DNA from: Halopiger djelfimassiliensis
Lineage (GTDB): Archaea; Halobacteriota; Halobacteria; Halobacteriales; Natrialbaceae
Assembly (NCBI RefSeq): GCF_000455365.1
Contig: NZ_HG315686.1
Location: forward strand, 515,112 to 579,111
Length of the DNA stretch: 64,000 nt
Direction: 5' to 3'
In this document: piece by piece, positions 17,098 to 26,172 of the stretch
Position numbering within the stretch: the stretch's first letter is position 1
How the letters are laid out: each line of letters begins with the position of its first letter
Notes under the pieces: model-generated
Database searches by the model: none
Seen by the model: the letters and a program-made list of their open reading frames with translations, nothing else
Told to the model about the DNA's origin: nothing
Made by a program: the position numbers and the translations under genes

Positions 17098-18702
17098 ATG
17101 ACGGTCGTCCTCGACGGTGAAACGCTCTCCCCCGAAGACGTCGTCGCCGTCGCCCGGAACGACGCTCGCATCGAAATCGCCGACGCCGCTCGAGAGCGGG
17201 TCCGGGAGTCACGCCAGCGCGTCGAGGACGTCGTCGACAGCGGGGACCCGGTCTACGGGCTCAACACCGGCTTCGGCGAACTGGTCGACGAACGCATCCC
17301 GCCGTCGGAGCTCGAACGATTGCAGGTCAACCTGATCCGGAGCCACGCGGCCGGCGCGGGACGGGAACTCGACCGCGAGGAGGTCCGGGCCATGATGGTC
17401 GCCCGGATCAACGCCCTCGTGAAGGGGTACTCCGGAATCCGCGAGACCGTCGTCGACGCCCTCGTCCGACTGTGCAACGAGGGCGTCCACCCGGTCGTCA
17501 AGTCCCGTGGGAGCCTCGGCGCGAGCGGCGATCTGGCCCCGCTTGCACACATGTCGCTCGTTCTCCTCGGCGAGGGCGAGGCGCTCGTCGACGGTGACGG
17601 CGAATCGTCCCCGCGGCGGCTATCGGGCGACAAAGCCCTCGCGGAAATCGGCCTCGAACCCCTCTCGCTTGCGCCGAAGGAAGGGCTCGCGCTCATCAAC
17701 GGGACGCAGTTGACGGTCGGACTGGCCGCGCTCGCCGTCGTCGACGGCGAGCGACTCGTCCGTGCGGCCGACGCGGCGGGAGCGTTGACGACCGAAACGA
17801 CGCTCGCGACGACGGCGACGTCCGATCCCGCGCTCCACGAGGTACGCCCACACGATGGACAGCTAGCGAGTGCGCGGGCGATCCGCCGACTCACGGCGGA
17901 CAGCGAGATCGTCGAGGCCCATCGGAACTGCGATCGCGTGCAGGACGCGTACTCGCTGCGGTGTCTCCCGCAGGTTCACGGTGCCGTTCGGGACGCGTTC
18001 GACCACCTCAGGGACGCCGTCGAGACCGAACTCAACAGCGCGACCGACAACCCCCTCGTCTTCGCCGCCGATCGCGTCGACGACCGGGCGTCCGGAACCG
18101 ACCGCGCGGCGGTTCTCTCGGGCGGCAACTTCCACGGCGCACCGCTTGCGCTCCGACTCGAGTACGCCCGGCTCGCGCTGGTCGACCTCGCGGCGATCGC
18201 GGAGCGGCGGATGGATCGCCTGCTGAACCCGAACCTGCAGGAACCACATCTCCCGCCGTTTCTCGCGGCCGACAGCGGCGTCGAGTCGGGCTACATGATC
18301 GCCCAGTACACGGCGGCCTCGCTCGTCAACGAACTCCGGTCGCTCGGGGCCGCGTCGACGGATAATACGCCCGTCAGCGGCGGGCAGGAGGACCACGTCA
18401 GCATGAGTTCACAGGCCGCACTCAACACCCGCACCGCCATCGAGAACGCGACGTGGATCGTCGCCGCCGAACTCGTCTGTGGGGCTCAGGCGGCGGAGTA
18501 CGTCCAAACGGCGTTCGAGACGGACGACACCCTCTCGCTCGGCGTCGGGACGACAGCGGTCTACGACCTGATCCGCGAGGTCGTCCCGCCGCTGTCCGGC
18601 GACCGGCCGGTCCACCGCGACGTCGAGGGCGTCGTGGAACTCCTCGAGGACGGTCTCCTCGACGACGCCGTTACGCGAGCGATCGAGGAGGAGACACAGT
18701 AA
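17098..18702 (+). CDS. hutH: Histidine ammonia-lyase (histidase)
   Basis: Deaminates L-histidine to urocanate, the first step of histidine degradation. The 534-residue protein has the self-forming MIO cofactor triad Ala142-Ser143-Gly144 within GSLGASGDLAPLAH, at the same residue numbers as in Pseudomonas histidase. The N-terminal YGLNTGFGEL carries the catalytic Tyr region. GGQEDHVSMS contains the Glu characteristic of histidase rather than of Phe/Tyr lyases. hutU, hutG and hutI are not in this window, so the gene is isolated from the rest of the pathway. A C5/G5 hairpin follows the stop. Confidence 0.95.
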   Translation: MTVVLDGETLSPEDVVAVARNDARIEIADAARERVRESRQRVEDVVDSGDPVYGLNTGFGELVDERIPPSELERLQVNLIRSHAAGAGRELDREEVRAMMVARINALVKGYSGIRETVVDALVRLCNEGVHPVVKSRGSLGASGDLAPLAHMSLVLLGEGEALVDGDGESSPRRLSGDKALAEIGLEPLSLAPKEGLALINGTQLTVGLAALAVVDGERLVRAADAAGALTTETTLATTATSDPALHEVRPHDGQLASARAIRRLTADSEIVEAHRNCDRVQDAYSLRCLPQVHGAVRDAFDHLRDAVETELNSATDNPLVFAADRVDDRASGTDRAAVLSGGNFHGAPLALRLEYARLALVDLAAIAERRMDRLLNPNLQEPHLPPFLAADSGVESGYMIAQYTAASLVNELRSLGAASTDNTPVSGGQEDHVSMSSQAALNTRTAIENATWIVAAELVCGAQAAEYVQTAFETDDTLSLGVGTTAVYDLIREVVPPLSGDRPVHRDVEGVVELLEDGLLDDAVTRAIEEETQ

Positions 18703-18719
18703 CCCCCGCGGACAGGGGG
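18703..18719 (+). terminator. Hairpin directly after hutH
   Basis: CCCCC (18703-18707) and GGGGG (18715-18719) flank a 7-base loop immediately after the TAA of hutH. An AAAAACC stretch follows rather than a T-run, so it may act as a transcript-end stabiliser more than as a classical terminator. Confidence 0.3.
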
Positions 18720-18987
18720 CCGAAAAACCGGGTAACGTTATCAGTCTCGAGTCCGTAGCAACGGGTGCCTTCACTCGGGCGAAGGCCGGTCGGTGCGAGG
18801 AATCCGTTCGAAACCAAAACCACCACCTACCGTCCCCTCGCACCGGAACCGCCGTTTCTGGCTGTCCGGCATCGATGACTAGGGCCGGCCGGGCTACAAG
18901 GTTGTGGACTAAACCATTAGGCCGCCGTCCGTTCTCGTATCGTGACCCCCACGCGCGGGATAGCACGCTCCCGCCCTCGGCAGCTGG

Positions 18988-21054
18988 TCACTCGAGGGGA
19001 CCACCGGTCCCGCTGGTTCCGCTGTCGCGTTCGAAGAATTCGGAGAGAACCGCCTTGAGACCCTTTCGGAGATGCTGGTGCATCGTGGGCGGCGAGACGT
19101 CCATCGCGTCGGCGATCTCCTCGCCGGTGCTTTCGCGGGGCCAGTCGAAGAACCCGCCGTAGTAGGCCAGCCGCAGCGTCGTGAGCTGCCGCTCGGTGAG
19201 TTCGTCGAGGATGCGGTTGCGTCGTTCGGCCGCGGTGTGGACCGGCCGGTCGACTTCGCGTCGGGCCGTCAGTTCCGTCCGTTCGTAGACGCTCGATAGC
19301 GCCTCCGCGATCTCCCTGATGTTGCTGTCCTGTGGGACCTCGACGAGACAGGTGCCGATGCCGCTTTCGACGGTCACGTCCCTGATCGTCGCACCGTGGT
19401 TCGCGAGGGTGCGGACCCCCGACTCGTGGAGTCGCATCTCGACCGTACAGCGATCCGTCCCGTCGTGGATGAGCCGACACTCCTCGATCGATTCGTGGTC
19501 CGTGGCCTTCGTGAGCACCGTTTCGCCGTCGACCCCTTCGATCGTCACGTACTGGAAGTGCCGCCCGTTGACGGTGGTGCCGGCCCACTCGAGCGAACAG
19601 GTGCAGTCGTACTCCTCGGAGAGATCGAACGAGAACGTCTCGCCGCCGTCGATCCGAAACTCGAGTTCGACGACGGTATCGGCAAACAGCAACTGCCGGT
19701 TTTTGACGGCCATAATCGAGAACCCCATCGTCTCGCCGAGGAGGTCGAACCCTTCCTGTTCGCTGTCGCTGAACGCGTCCTCGCGTCCGGCCAGAACCGT
19801 AAGTACGCCGTAGGTTGCGTCCTCGTAGGCGATCGGGACCGCCATCGCAGCCCTGACGTCGTCCTCGCGCGCGGCCTCCTGTAACGGCTCCGGGAGCGGT
19901 TCGGTCTCGAGGATCCGGTTTGCCGTCTGAATCGTCCCCGTCCGGGCGGCCCGCTGAATCGGGCGCTCGTGATCGACGTCGATTTCGTGGACGCGCTCGA
20001 GATACGTCTCGGCTTCGCCCGCGCCGGTTCGGTACGTCAGATCGCCGTCGCCGGTCTGTTCGGCGATCCAGGATCCACAGTACAGCTCCGAGTCGACCAG
20101 TTCCGCACAGACATCCCGTTCGATCGCGTCCCGGGTCGGTGCCTCGACGAGGGTTTCGATCACCTGCCGAACGACGGCGTTGATCCTGTTGAGCGTCTCG
20201 AGTTGCGCCTGACGAACCCGGAGTTCGCGTTCGCGTTTGGCCCGCTCGGTAATGTCCCGCGCCAGCCAGACGACGGCTCGTTGGCCGTCGATCCGTCGAT
20301 CGACCGGAACGACCCGCGCCTCGTACCGTCGCTGTCCCTTGGTCGTCTGTGCCCCGTATTCGATAGTCTGGATCTCGCCCGTCCGTATCGCCCGATCGAT
20401 ACACTCCTGAAGCGTCGCCGCGACGTCGTCGGGAAACGCGTCATCGATCCGGTGGCCGGTCAGCTCGTCGGCCGACGTCGTATACAGGTCCGCGGAATCG
20501 TGGCGGACTTTCGCCTCCAGATAGGTTCCGTCTTCGCTGATGAGAAACGCCTCGTCCGGAAGCTCGTTTGCGAGAATCCGGTGGTACTCGCGGTACGGCC
20601 GTCCGTTTCGGTCTACCGAACGGATCGTCGACGCGATCCGGTCGACGGCCCCGTCGCTTTCCGACGGGACGTACTCGGTCGCGTCGCCGCGAACCGCAGC
20701 CGCCGCGAGGGACTCGCTTCCGTCCGGCGGCGTCACGACGGTTGGAAGCTCCGGCGACACCTCGTGGACACACTCGAGGAGATCGCGGAGGACGGCCGGC
20801 TGCTCGAGTTCGAAGACGACGCCGTTCGGCCGCCGAACTCGTGGCGTCGACTCGCCGTCATCCGGCGGTTCGGAACCGGACCGATCCGTAGCACGCTCGC
20901 GAGTGAGCGCTGTCAGTTCCGCCTCGAGCCTCGTCGGCCGTACCGGACGGACCTCGAAGCCGGTGTTCGACCGAAGCCGCTCGGCGAGCCGTCTCTCACG
21001 CGCTTGTACCGCTGTAACGAGGACCAGCAGCCCATTGCCGTCTTCTCCCTCCAT
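18988..21054 (-). CDS. PAS-GAF-Bat-HTH_10 transcription regulator
   Basis: A 688-residue soluble sensor-regulator. Approximate layout: receiver-like or unclassified N-terminus (1-140), PAS domain (155-270, ending in VVWLARDITERAKREREL), GAF domain (285-455, with VRAAMAVPIAYEDATYGVLT), Bat domain (460-615) and HTH_10 (625-675, LTERQLTTLRLAYYGGFFDW then IADAMDVSPPTMHQHLRKGL). There is no kinase domain, so sensing is coupled to DNA binding within one chain. It is similar in plan to the protein at 4387-7659 but shorter by two PAS-like units and one GAF. It is convergent with hutH, so control of histidine use is not implied by position alone. Confidence 0.92.
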   Translation of the reverse strand: MEGEDGNGLLVLVTAVQARERRLAERLRSNTGFEVRPVRPTRLEAELTALTRERATDRSGSEPPDDGESTPRVRRPNGVVFELEQPAVLRDLLECVHEVSPELPTVVTPPDGSESLAAAAVRGDATEYVPSESDGAVDRIASTIRSVDRNGRPYREYHRILANELPDEAFLISEDGTYLEAKVRHDSADLYTTSADELTGHRIDDAFPDDVAATLQECIDRAIRTGEIQTIEYGAQTTKGQRRYEARVVPVDRRIDGQRAVVWLARDITERAKRERELRVRQAQLETLNRINAVVRQVIETLVEAPTRDAIERDVCAELVDSELYCGSWIAEQTGDGDLTYRTGAGEAETYLERVHEIDVDHERPIQRAARTGTIQTANRILETEPLPEPLQEAAREDDVRAAMAVPIAYEDATYGVLTVLAGREDAFSDSEQEGFDLLGETMGFSIMAVKNRQLLFADTVVELEFRIDGGETFSFDLSEEYDCTCSLEWAGTTVNGRHFQYVTIEGVDGETVLTKATDHESIEECRLIHDGTDRCTVEMRLHESGVRTLANHGATIRDVTVESGIGTCLVEVPQDSNIREIAEALSSVYERTELTARREVDRPVHTAAERRNRILDELTERQLTTLRLAYYGGFFDWPRESTGEEIADAMDVSPPTMHQHLRKGLKAVLSEFFERDSGTSGTGGPLE

Positions 21055-21402
21055 AGGAACTTAGTGAATCGGAAACCGCTGTCGATCAAACGTCTCGCCC
21101 TTTCTGCCTAAAAACAGATTACGGAATAAAAACCTAGTGGTCAAAAAGGATCATCGACGGGAATAGTGACGCCTCATTCGGGCATCGGTGTCAACGACTG
21201 TCGCTCAACTACGGATTCTGTCCGTCGAGGGAACGGATGGTCCGGACGCGGGACGATACGACCACGAGACCGGAGGGAATCGACGACCGGGGCGGTCCCG
21301 GTTTCCCACGCTGGTCCCCGATATCGTCGCTGGCACGTGGAAGAATACCGTTGTTCGATGGCTCCGTGCGGGAACCGGCCGGTTCGGCTCGTCGGCGTCG
21401 AC
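21055..21402. other. Intergenic region upstream of the PAS-GAF regulator
   Basis: 348 bases with no credible gene. AT-rich patches near 21108-21136 (aaaaacagatt and ggaataaaaacc) are TATA candidates for the minus-strand regulator. The remainder (21180-21400) lies downstream of the MTH865-like gene and shows only out-of-frame open stretches. Confidence 0.5.
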
Positions 21403-21654
21403 CTACAGTTCGCCTTCCTCTTTCAGTTCCTCGATGATGTCGTCGACGAACGCTTCGACGTCGTCGTAGGGGAAGTCGCCGCCGGACGTTTTCGTGTTCA
21501 GTTCCATCGCGGTCATCGAGAAGTCGCCGGATTCGAACGTCGTCCCGGGTCCGTTCGGGAGCGCCGGAACGAGATCCATCGGGCTCGAGACCGGGTAGTC
21601 GGCGTCTTCGAACGCGTCGATCATCTGCTCGCGGAGCTCGGCTTCGTCTGCCAT
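21403..21654 (-). CDS. MTH865-like family protein
   Basis: An 83-residue acidic protein, MADEAELREQMIDAFEDADY onward, with PVSSPMDLVPALPNGPGTTF and FSMTAMEL. This matches the small helical MTH865-like family (structure known from Methanothermobacter, function unknown), as recalled from memory. There is no signal or membrane segment. The start at 21654 is the first Met with family similarity; the longer frame adds an Arg/Cys-rich stretch unlike the family. Upstream, two TTGCAGG copies flank a TATA-like patch (separate entry). Confidence 0.82.
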   Translation of the reverse strand: MADEAELREQMIDAFEDADYPVSSPMDLVPALPNGPGTTFESGDFSMTAMELNTKTSGGDFPYDDVEAFVDDIIEELKEEGEL

Positions 21655-21666
21655 TGCACGCCTCAC

Positions 21667-21695
21667 TTGCAGGCGATAAATAATAAATTTGCAGG
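21667..21695. promoter_or_regulatory. Promoter of the MTH865-like gene with two TTGCAGG direct repeats
   Basis: TTGCAGG occurs at 21667-21673 and 21689-21695, 22 bases apart (about two helical turns), on either side of the AT-rich gataaataataaat. The AT-rich part is placed like a TATA box for the minus-strand gene that starts at 21654, so the repeats could be operator half-sites or activator sites. Confidence 0.35.
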
Positions 21696-21926
21696 TAGTT
21701 GGGACACAGGCTGGACGGAGACAGTCTCCCCGATTGTCCGTCGTCACGAGCCGCCTCGGTCGACAAACGACGTCACGTAGTCGGACCACGCGGACGTCCT
21801 GTTCCCGTCTCGAGCGGAGACAACGGGTCGGTTTGCGATGCGATATGCGGGTTCATCGCCCGGATCCATAAGCCCCTGAACACATCTCCGAAACAGTAAT
21901 TAATGACGAGTGTGGAGTTGTAGCAC

Positions 21927-22316
21927 ATGGCTAAAGATACCGTCAGGTACCCCGACGAAGTCGTCGAGGAGATCGACGCGCTCGTCGAAGACGGTATGTT
22001 CGAGAGCAAATCCGAATTTTACCGGTTCTCCGCGGAGTACGTGCTCACGCTCATCAACCCCGAACACGACGTGAAGACGTTCAACTTCGACGAGATCAAA
22101 ACGGAACTCGACATCAGCGAGGAGGACCACGCGAAGGCGCTGGGTACCGACGGTGGCACCTTCTTCCTCGATGCCGTCATTACGGTTCGGAAACACGGCC
22201 TCCGGGGCGATTACGAGGCCGCAGAACGGTTCATCGATACCCACTACGACCCGACCGATCAGGAGTGTATCATTCTGGAGGAACTGCTCGGAACCTATCG
22301 GGCTGATCCGGGGTAA
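21927..22316 (+). CDS. Ribbon-helix-helix (CopG-like) regulator
   Basis: 129 residues. The N-terminal 45 (DTVRYPDEVVEEIDALVEDG, then FESKSEFYRFSAEYVL) match a ribbon-helix-helix DNA-binding domain: one beta strand and two helices, dimeric. The remaining 80 residues form an acidic helical region (EEDHAKALGTDGGTFFLDAV) that I do not recognise and which could bind a ligand or partner. A TATA-like gtaattaatg at about 21895-21904 lies 25-30 bases before the ATG, which suggests a leaderless transcript. It is divergent from the MTH865-like gene. Target unknown. Confidence 0.85.
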   Translation: MAKDTVRYPDEVVEEIDALVEDGMFESKSEFYRFSAEYVLTLINPEHDVKTFNFDEIKTELDISEEDHAKALGTDGGTFFLDAVITVRKHGLRGDYEAAERFIDTHYDPTDQECIILEELLGTYRADPG

Positions 22317-22358
22317 CGATCGGCTTCGTCGCTCGGTTTCTCGAACCTCTTCCCGGAG

Positions 22359-22740
22359 ATGACGGACGATCACGTCGGGTTGTACGCAGCGGCGTTCGAG
22401 GCGGCCGTCCGGTTCTGGGACTGGTTGCTCACCGCACTCGGTTCCGACCGAAAGAACGACTGGGACGAGGGCCGCTCGTGAGTTAACGGGCCGACCGACG
22501 TCGTGCTCGCGCGAGCCGAAGCCGCCGATCGAACGGCGATCGGCGCGAAAGGCTTGAACTACCTCGCGTTCCACGCCCCTTCCCGTGAGCGGATCGACGA
22601 ACTCGCGGCGGAGATCCGCGACCGCAACGACACGACCCTGCGTTACGAGGATCGCCACCCGTTCGCCGGCGGCTACCAGGCGCTGTACTGCGAGGATCCC
22701 GAGGGCTAACGGTCGAAATCGCCGGTCCCGAACAGCTGAC
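22359..22740 (+). pseudogene. Broken VOC (glyoxalase/bleomycin-resistance) superfamily gene
   Basis: One reading frame runs MTDDHVGLYAAAFEAAVRFW ... DWDEGRS, hits TGA at 22479-22481, and continues in the same frame through VNGPTDVVLARAEAADR, GLNYLAFHAPSRERIDEL and HPFAGGYQALYCEDPEG to TAA at 22707-22709. Intact VOC proteins of this kind have Trp after EGRS, so TGG to TGA is the likely first lesion. After EDPEG the expected VEI...GPE follows in a frame shifted by one base, a second lesion. About 125 residues are recognisable. The end coordinate is approximate. It runs into the 3' end of the convergent cobQ gene. Confidence 0.65.
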
Positions 22741-22763
22741 GCCCCGACGATTTCCGGACCCGC

Positions 22764-24386
22764 TCACACGAAGGGATCGCCGAGTTCCTCGAGGGCAACA
22801 TGATCACGAACGAGCGACGCCGCCCGATCGTACGGGGAATCACCGGATCGGGGTTCGCCGTCCGGAGTTTCCACGGACCCGGTGTCCGGGCGCGTCTTCC
22901 GTTCAGGGCGGTCGACGCCCGCGGACGCTGCGACGCGGTCGAGAAACGCCTCGCGAACGTTCTCGTTGTCGAAAAGGCCATGCAGATAGGTTCCGAGCAC
23001 CGGTCCACGAGCGGCGCTTGTCTCGTCCAGCGGGCGGCTCACGTCCGCGTCCGACACCGGCCGCGTTCGGCCGGCGTGGATCTCGTACCCCGACGCGGTG
23101 CCAGCCACACCCTCGAGCAGCGGGCTTGCGGCGTCGTCGACCGGAACGGACGTCCGCTCGAGCCGTTTGTCGCCCTCGAACTCGGTTTCGACCGGAAGCA
23201 AGCCCAGCCCCTCGATCACGTCGTCGTCGCCGGTCCCCTCGAGCGACGCGTTGGTGATCCGTTCGCCGAGCATCTGGTAGCCGCCACAGAGACCGACGAT
23301 CGGGCCGTCGAACGCCGACAGCGCTTCCCGGTAGCCCGCCTCGCGGAGCGCGAGCAGGTCGTCGACCGTGTTCTTCGTCCCCGGGAGGACGACCGCGTCG
23401 GCGTCGGCGAGCAACTCGGCGGCCGCCGTTTCCGCGGCCTCGTCGACCGGGACGTACACCACCGAAACGCCGGGCTGGGCCGCCAGCGCCTCGAGATCGG
23501 TTGCGTTCGAGATCCGCTGGAGTCGGGGCACGGCGATTCGAACGCGTCGTTCGTCCGGTACGCCGTCGTCGTCGCCCCGAACGCCGCGCTCATCGGGACC
23601 GGGAAGCCCGACGCTGTCCTCCTCCGGGAGTCCGGGGTCGTCGTAGGGGAGCACGCCCAGTATCGGCACGCCGGTCCGGGACTCGAGTTCCTCGATTCCC
23701 GGCTCGAGCAGCGAACGGTCCCCGCGGAACTTGGTGATGACCGCCCCGACGACCCGCTCGCGAACGGACTCGGGCATGAGTTCGATCGTGCCATAGAGGC
23801 TGGCGAACGCGCCGCCGCGTTCGATATCGACCAGCAACAGCACGTCGGCGTCGGCGAACCGCGCCGTCTCGACGTTCGCCAGATCCCGGTCGTGGAGGTT
23901 GATCTCGCCGATGCTGCCCGCCCCTTCGGCGACGATCACGTCGTGCTCGCTCGCGAGCCGTCGATAGGACTCCTCGGCGGCGGCCCGCGCCCGGTCCCAG
24001 TACTCCTCGTAGTAGGTCCCCGCGGGAACGTGCTCGCGCGCCCGTCCCTGCACGACCAGTTGGCTCTCGCCGTCGCCGCGGGGTTTGAGCAACACCGGGT
24101 TGCAGTCGGTCGTCGGCGTCGCCCGGGCCGCTCGAGCCTGCACGAACTGGGAGACGCCGATCTCGCCCCAGTAGCTGTCGTCAGGTCCCTGATCGTCGAC
24201 GCGATCCTCGCCGGTGTCGCCTGCCGCGCCGGGGCGGACGACGACGCGGGCGTTGTTACTCATGTTCTGTGCCTTGAACGGGGCGACGGAGACGCCCCGA
24301 TCGGCCAGCAGCCGACAGAGGCCGGCCGCGACGGTCGACTTGCCGACGTGGCTCGCGGTTCCGGCGACGAGGAGCGTCCGGGTCAT
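22764..24386 (-). CDS. cbiP: Cobyric acid synthase
   Basis: Amidates side chains of adenosylcobyrinic a,c-diamide to give adenosylcobyric acid in cobamide synthesis. The 540-residue protein has an N-terminal P-loop-like ATPase domain ([20 protein letters not shown], then [10 protein letters not shown]) and a C-terminal class I amidotransferase-like domain ([19 protein letters not shown] with the Cys, and [14 protein letters not shown] with the His). Start 24386 gives the conserved [10 protein letters not shown]; the longer frame does not match the family. Acidic inserts near 55-70 and 255-275 are haloarchaeal. Another cobamide gene, the adenosyltransferase, lies 4 kb away at 28492-29181. Confidence 0.93.
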   Translation of the reverse strand: MTRTLLVAGTASHVGKSTVAAGLCRLLADRGVSVAPFKAQNMSNNARVVVRPGAAGDTGEDRVDDQGPDDSYWGEIGVSQFVQARAARATPTTDCNPVLLKPRGDGESQLVVQGRAREHVPAGTYYEEYWDRARAAAEESYRRLASEHDVIVAEGAGSIGEINLHDRDLANVETARFADADVLLLVDIERGGAFASLYGTIELMPESVRERVVGAVITKFRGDRSLLEPGIEELESRTGVPILGVLPYDDPGLPEEDSVGLPGPDERGVRGDDDGVPDERRVRIAVPRLQRISNATDLEALAAQPGVSVVYVPVDEAAETAAAELLADADAVVLPGTKNTVDDLLALREAGYREALSAFDGPIVGLCGGYQMLGERITNASLEGTGDDDVIEGLGLLPVETEFEGDKRLERTSVPVDDAASPLLEGVAGTASGYEIHAGRTRPVSDADVSRPLDETSAARGPVLGTYLHGLFDNENVREAFLDRVAASAGVDRPERKTRPDTGSVETPDGEPRSGDSPYDRAASLVRDHVALEELGDPFV

Positions 24387-24475
24387 TCGTGCGTGGTGGG
24401 ACTTCTGAGGCCTGTGCCATCGTCCTGTCGGTTCGACGCTCGAGACCGTGTGCTGATTCGGCGAGAGCGGGCGCG

Positions 24476-25414
24476 TTACCGATAGTGGGCGATTCGTCGT
24501 TTCGGGGAGAAACCCCCCTGACGGAGAGAGAACCATCCCGTGACGACTACGTACCCGAAAAGGAACACCGGAACGATAACGGCGGGATCGATCGACTGAA
24601 ACTGTACGTGTGACCCGATACCGACCTGCTCTACGCGCAAGACGGCGGGGATATCCGCTTCGGGCCGTCCGAAAAAGAGGTTCCGTTCGGCGAAGTTGAT
24701 ACCGGCGTGGAGGCCGATCGGGAACGCTAACTCGCCCGAAAGGAGGTAGGCGATACCGAACAATCCTCCCATGACCGTCGTCATGACGAGTGCATATCCG
24801 AGCGCATCCCCGTCGGGATTCGTCCCGAAGGGTCCGTGAAGAACTCCGTATACGAGCGAACTACTCAGCCACGCGCCGAACAACGCGGTCGTCGCCGACA
24901 GCTTTCGGGACGCCAATCCCTCGGCAGCGTTCCTGAGAAAGAGCCCCCGGAACAACGTCTCTTCCCAAAACCCGACGAAGAGCCAGCCAACGATGCTGAC
25001 CCCGATGCCGAAAGCGAACGAGCGAGCGGTTCCTGCGGACATGGTGTCCAGAACGTCCACCGCGCCTTGCCGGTACGTCAGTCCGAACGCGACCCCGACG
25101 AGGACGACTCCGAGCACGGCACCGGCGATCGCATCGACCACCCACTCGAGGGAGACGTGGAACCCATACTCCGACACGTGACGACGGTCGATGGATCGAG
25201 CCAGAACGATGAGCGCGACCACCGTTGCGACGACGGCGAAGAAATGTCCGAGCAGTGGCTCGAACAGGTCGGGAACCGACAGTCGTTGCACGATTACCGA
25301 CCCCACGAGAGCACCGCCGAACGTGAGCAGGAGTGCGATCAGAATACGCCAAGCGGCCCGCAATCGGTCGTCGACAGTACCACGCAGTATCCGGTCAGCG
25401 GGACCTCGAATCAT
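24476..25414 (-). CDS. CPBP-family (Abi) intramembrane metalloprotease
   Basis: A 312-residue membrane protein with about eight hydrophobic segments. The CPBP motifs are present: [14 protein letters not shown] (EExxxR), LVYGVLHGP (the xxxH motif) and GLHAGINFA (HxxxN), the proposed metal-binding set. These proteins resemble type II CAAX prenyl endopeptidases and are used for peptide maturation, immunity or stress. The start at 25414 (MIRGPADR) begins the soluble N-terminus; an extension to 25471 is possible. It lies 89 bases upstream of cbiP on the same strand. Substrate unknown. Confidence 0.9.
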   Translation of the reverse strand: MIRGPADRILRGTVDDRLRAAWRILIALLLTFGGALVGSVIVQRLSVPDLFEPLLGHFFAVVATVVALIVLARSIDRRHVSEYGFHVSLEWVVDAIAGAVLGVVLVGVAFGLTYRQGAVDVLDTMSAGTARSFAFGIGVSIVGWLFVGFWEETLFRGLFLRNAAEGLASRKLSATTALFGAWLSSSLVYGVLHGPFGTNPDGDALGYALVMTTVMGGLFGIAYLLSGELAFPIGLHAGINFAERNLFFGRPEADIPAVLRVEQVGIGSHVQFQSIDPAVIVPVFLFGYVVVTGWFSLRQGGFSPKRRIAHYR

Positions 25415-25722
25415 CGGGACCACAACTGGAGATGAGTGCAGATCCGTATAGATGCCGCTCCACGGATTCACAGCGCGAAATCGTGGTCCATGGCGTTTCG
25501 CTCCGTTCGTCGCGGAGAACGACTCCGTGTTCGGACCGGCAAACGCCGAAATAGCCGCTCATACATAGTTGGGAATACGATTTCGATATTCAGAACCGGC
25601 GCGAAACTGAAATGCCCGAATCGGCAACCGGAGCTGCGAATTGCACGTTTTGTCGGAAGAAGCTCACCGGTCAGAAAGGAAGAAAAACGGTTATCATCAC
25701 TGGGCGTGTGTTATTCCCTGCC
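25415..25722. other. Intergenic region between the CPBP protease and the DUF4242 gene
   Basis: 308 bases of divergent upstream sequence. AT-rich spots include catacatagttgg near 25561-25573, tacgatttcgatattc near 25577-25592 and ggttatcatcac near 25689-25700, which are promoter candidates. The DUF4242 frame stays open through 25612 and would add a CxxC-containing stretch, but the family begins at 25723. Confidence 0.45.
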
Positions 25723-25971
25723 ATGCCACTATACATGGACGTACACAAGGACGTTGATGCGAGCGTCGAAGACGTGGTCGAGGCACACGAAAAAGACGTT
25801 GCAATCCAGGACAAACACGACGTTGAATACAAGCGGTATTGGGTAGACGAAGACGAGGGGACCGTCTTCTGTCTCTTCGAAGGACCGAGCAAAGAAGCGG
25901 GCGAAAACGTCCACGAAGAAGCCCACGGACTCACTGCGGACGAAATCCACGAAGTACGAGAAGGCGAGTGA
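25723..25971 (+). CDS. DUF4242 (nickel-binding-like) small protein
   Basis: 82 residues, starting MPLYMDVHKDVDASVEDVVE. YKRYWVDEDEGTVFCLFEGP and EAHGLTADEIHEV follow the DUF4242 pattern closely, a small ferredoxin-like alpha/beta fold. One Streptomyces member binds nickel. The single Cys and the His residues in MDVH, AHEKDV and KHDVEY are possible ligands. The start at 25723 agrees with the family. It is a stand-alone gene; function in the cell is unknown. Confidence 0.88.
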   Translation: MPLYMDVHKDVDASVEDVVEAHEKDVAIQDKHDVEYKRYWVDEDEGTVFCLFEGPSKEAGENVHEEAHGLTADEIHEVREGE

Positions 25972-26172
25972 TCGTCACTACGCATTTCGCTCCCCCAACT
26001 GGACTGCACGAGCCGTCATCGAAATATAGGGCAGTTCAAGCGGGCTGAGTACGGAACTATGCTCCCGCGAGAGACGCGCCGACCCCGAAAACGAACCGTG
26101 CTACTGATGACAACAGGGTTTCACAGCATAGACTGAGGGGGTTTGCTCGAGTCGTCCGGACCTCGGCGCGTT

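Noticed and set aside
16886..17101. Plus-strand frame overlapping the hutH start by ATGA, considered as a hutI remnant
   Set aside because: The sequence has no amidohydrolase motif and its composition is non-coding.
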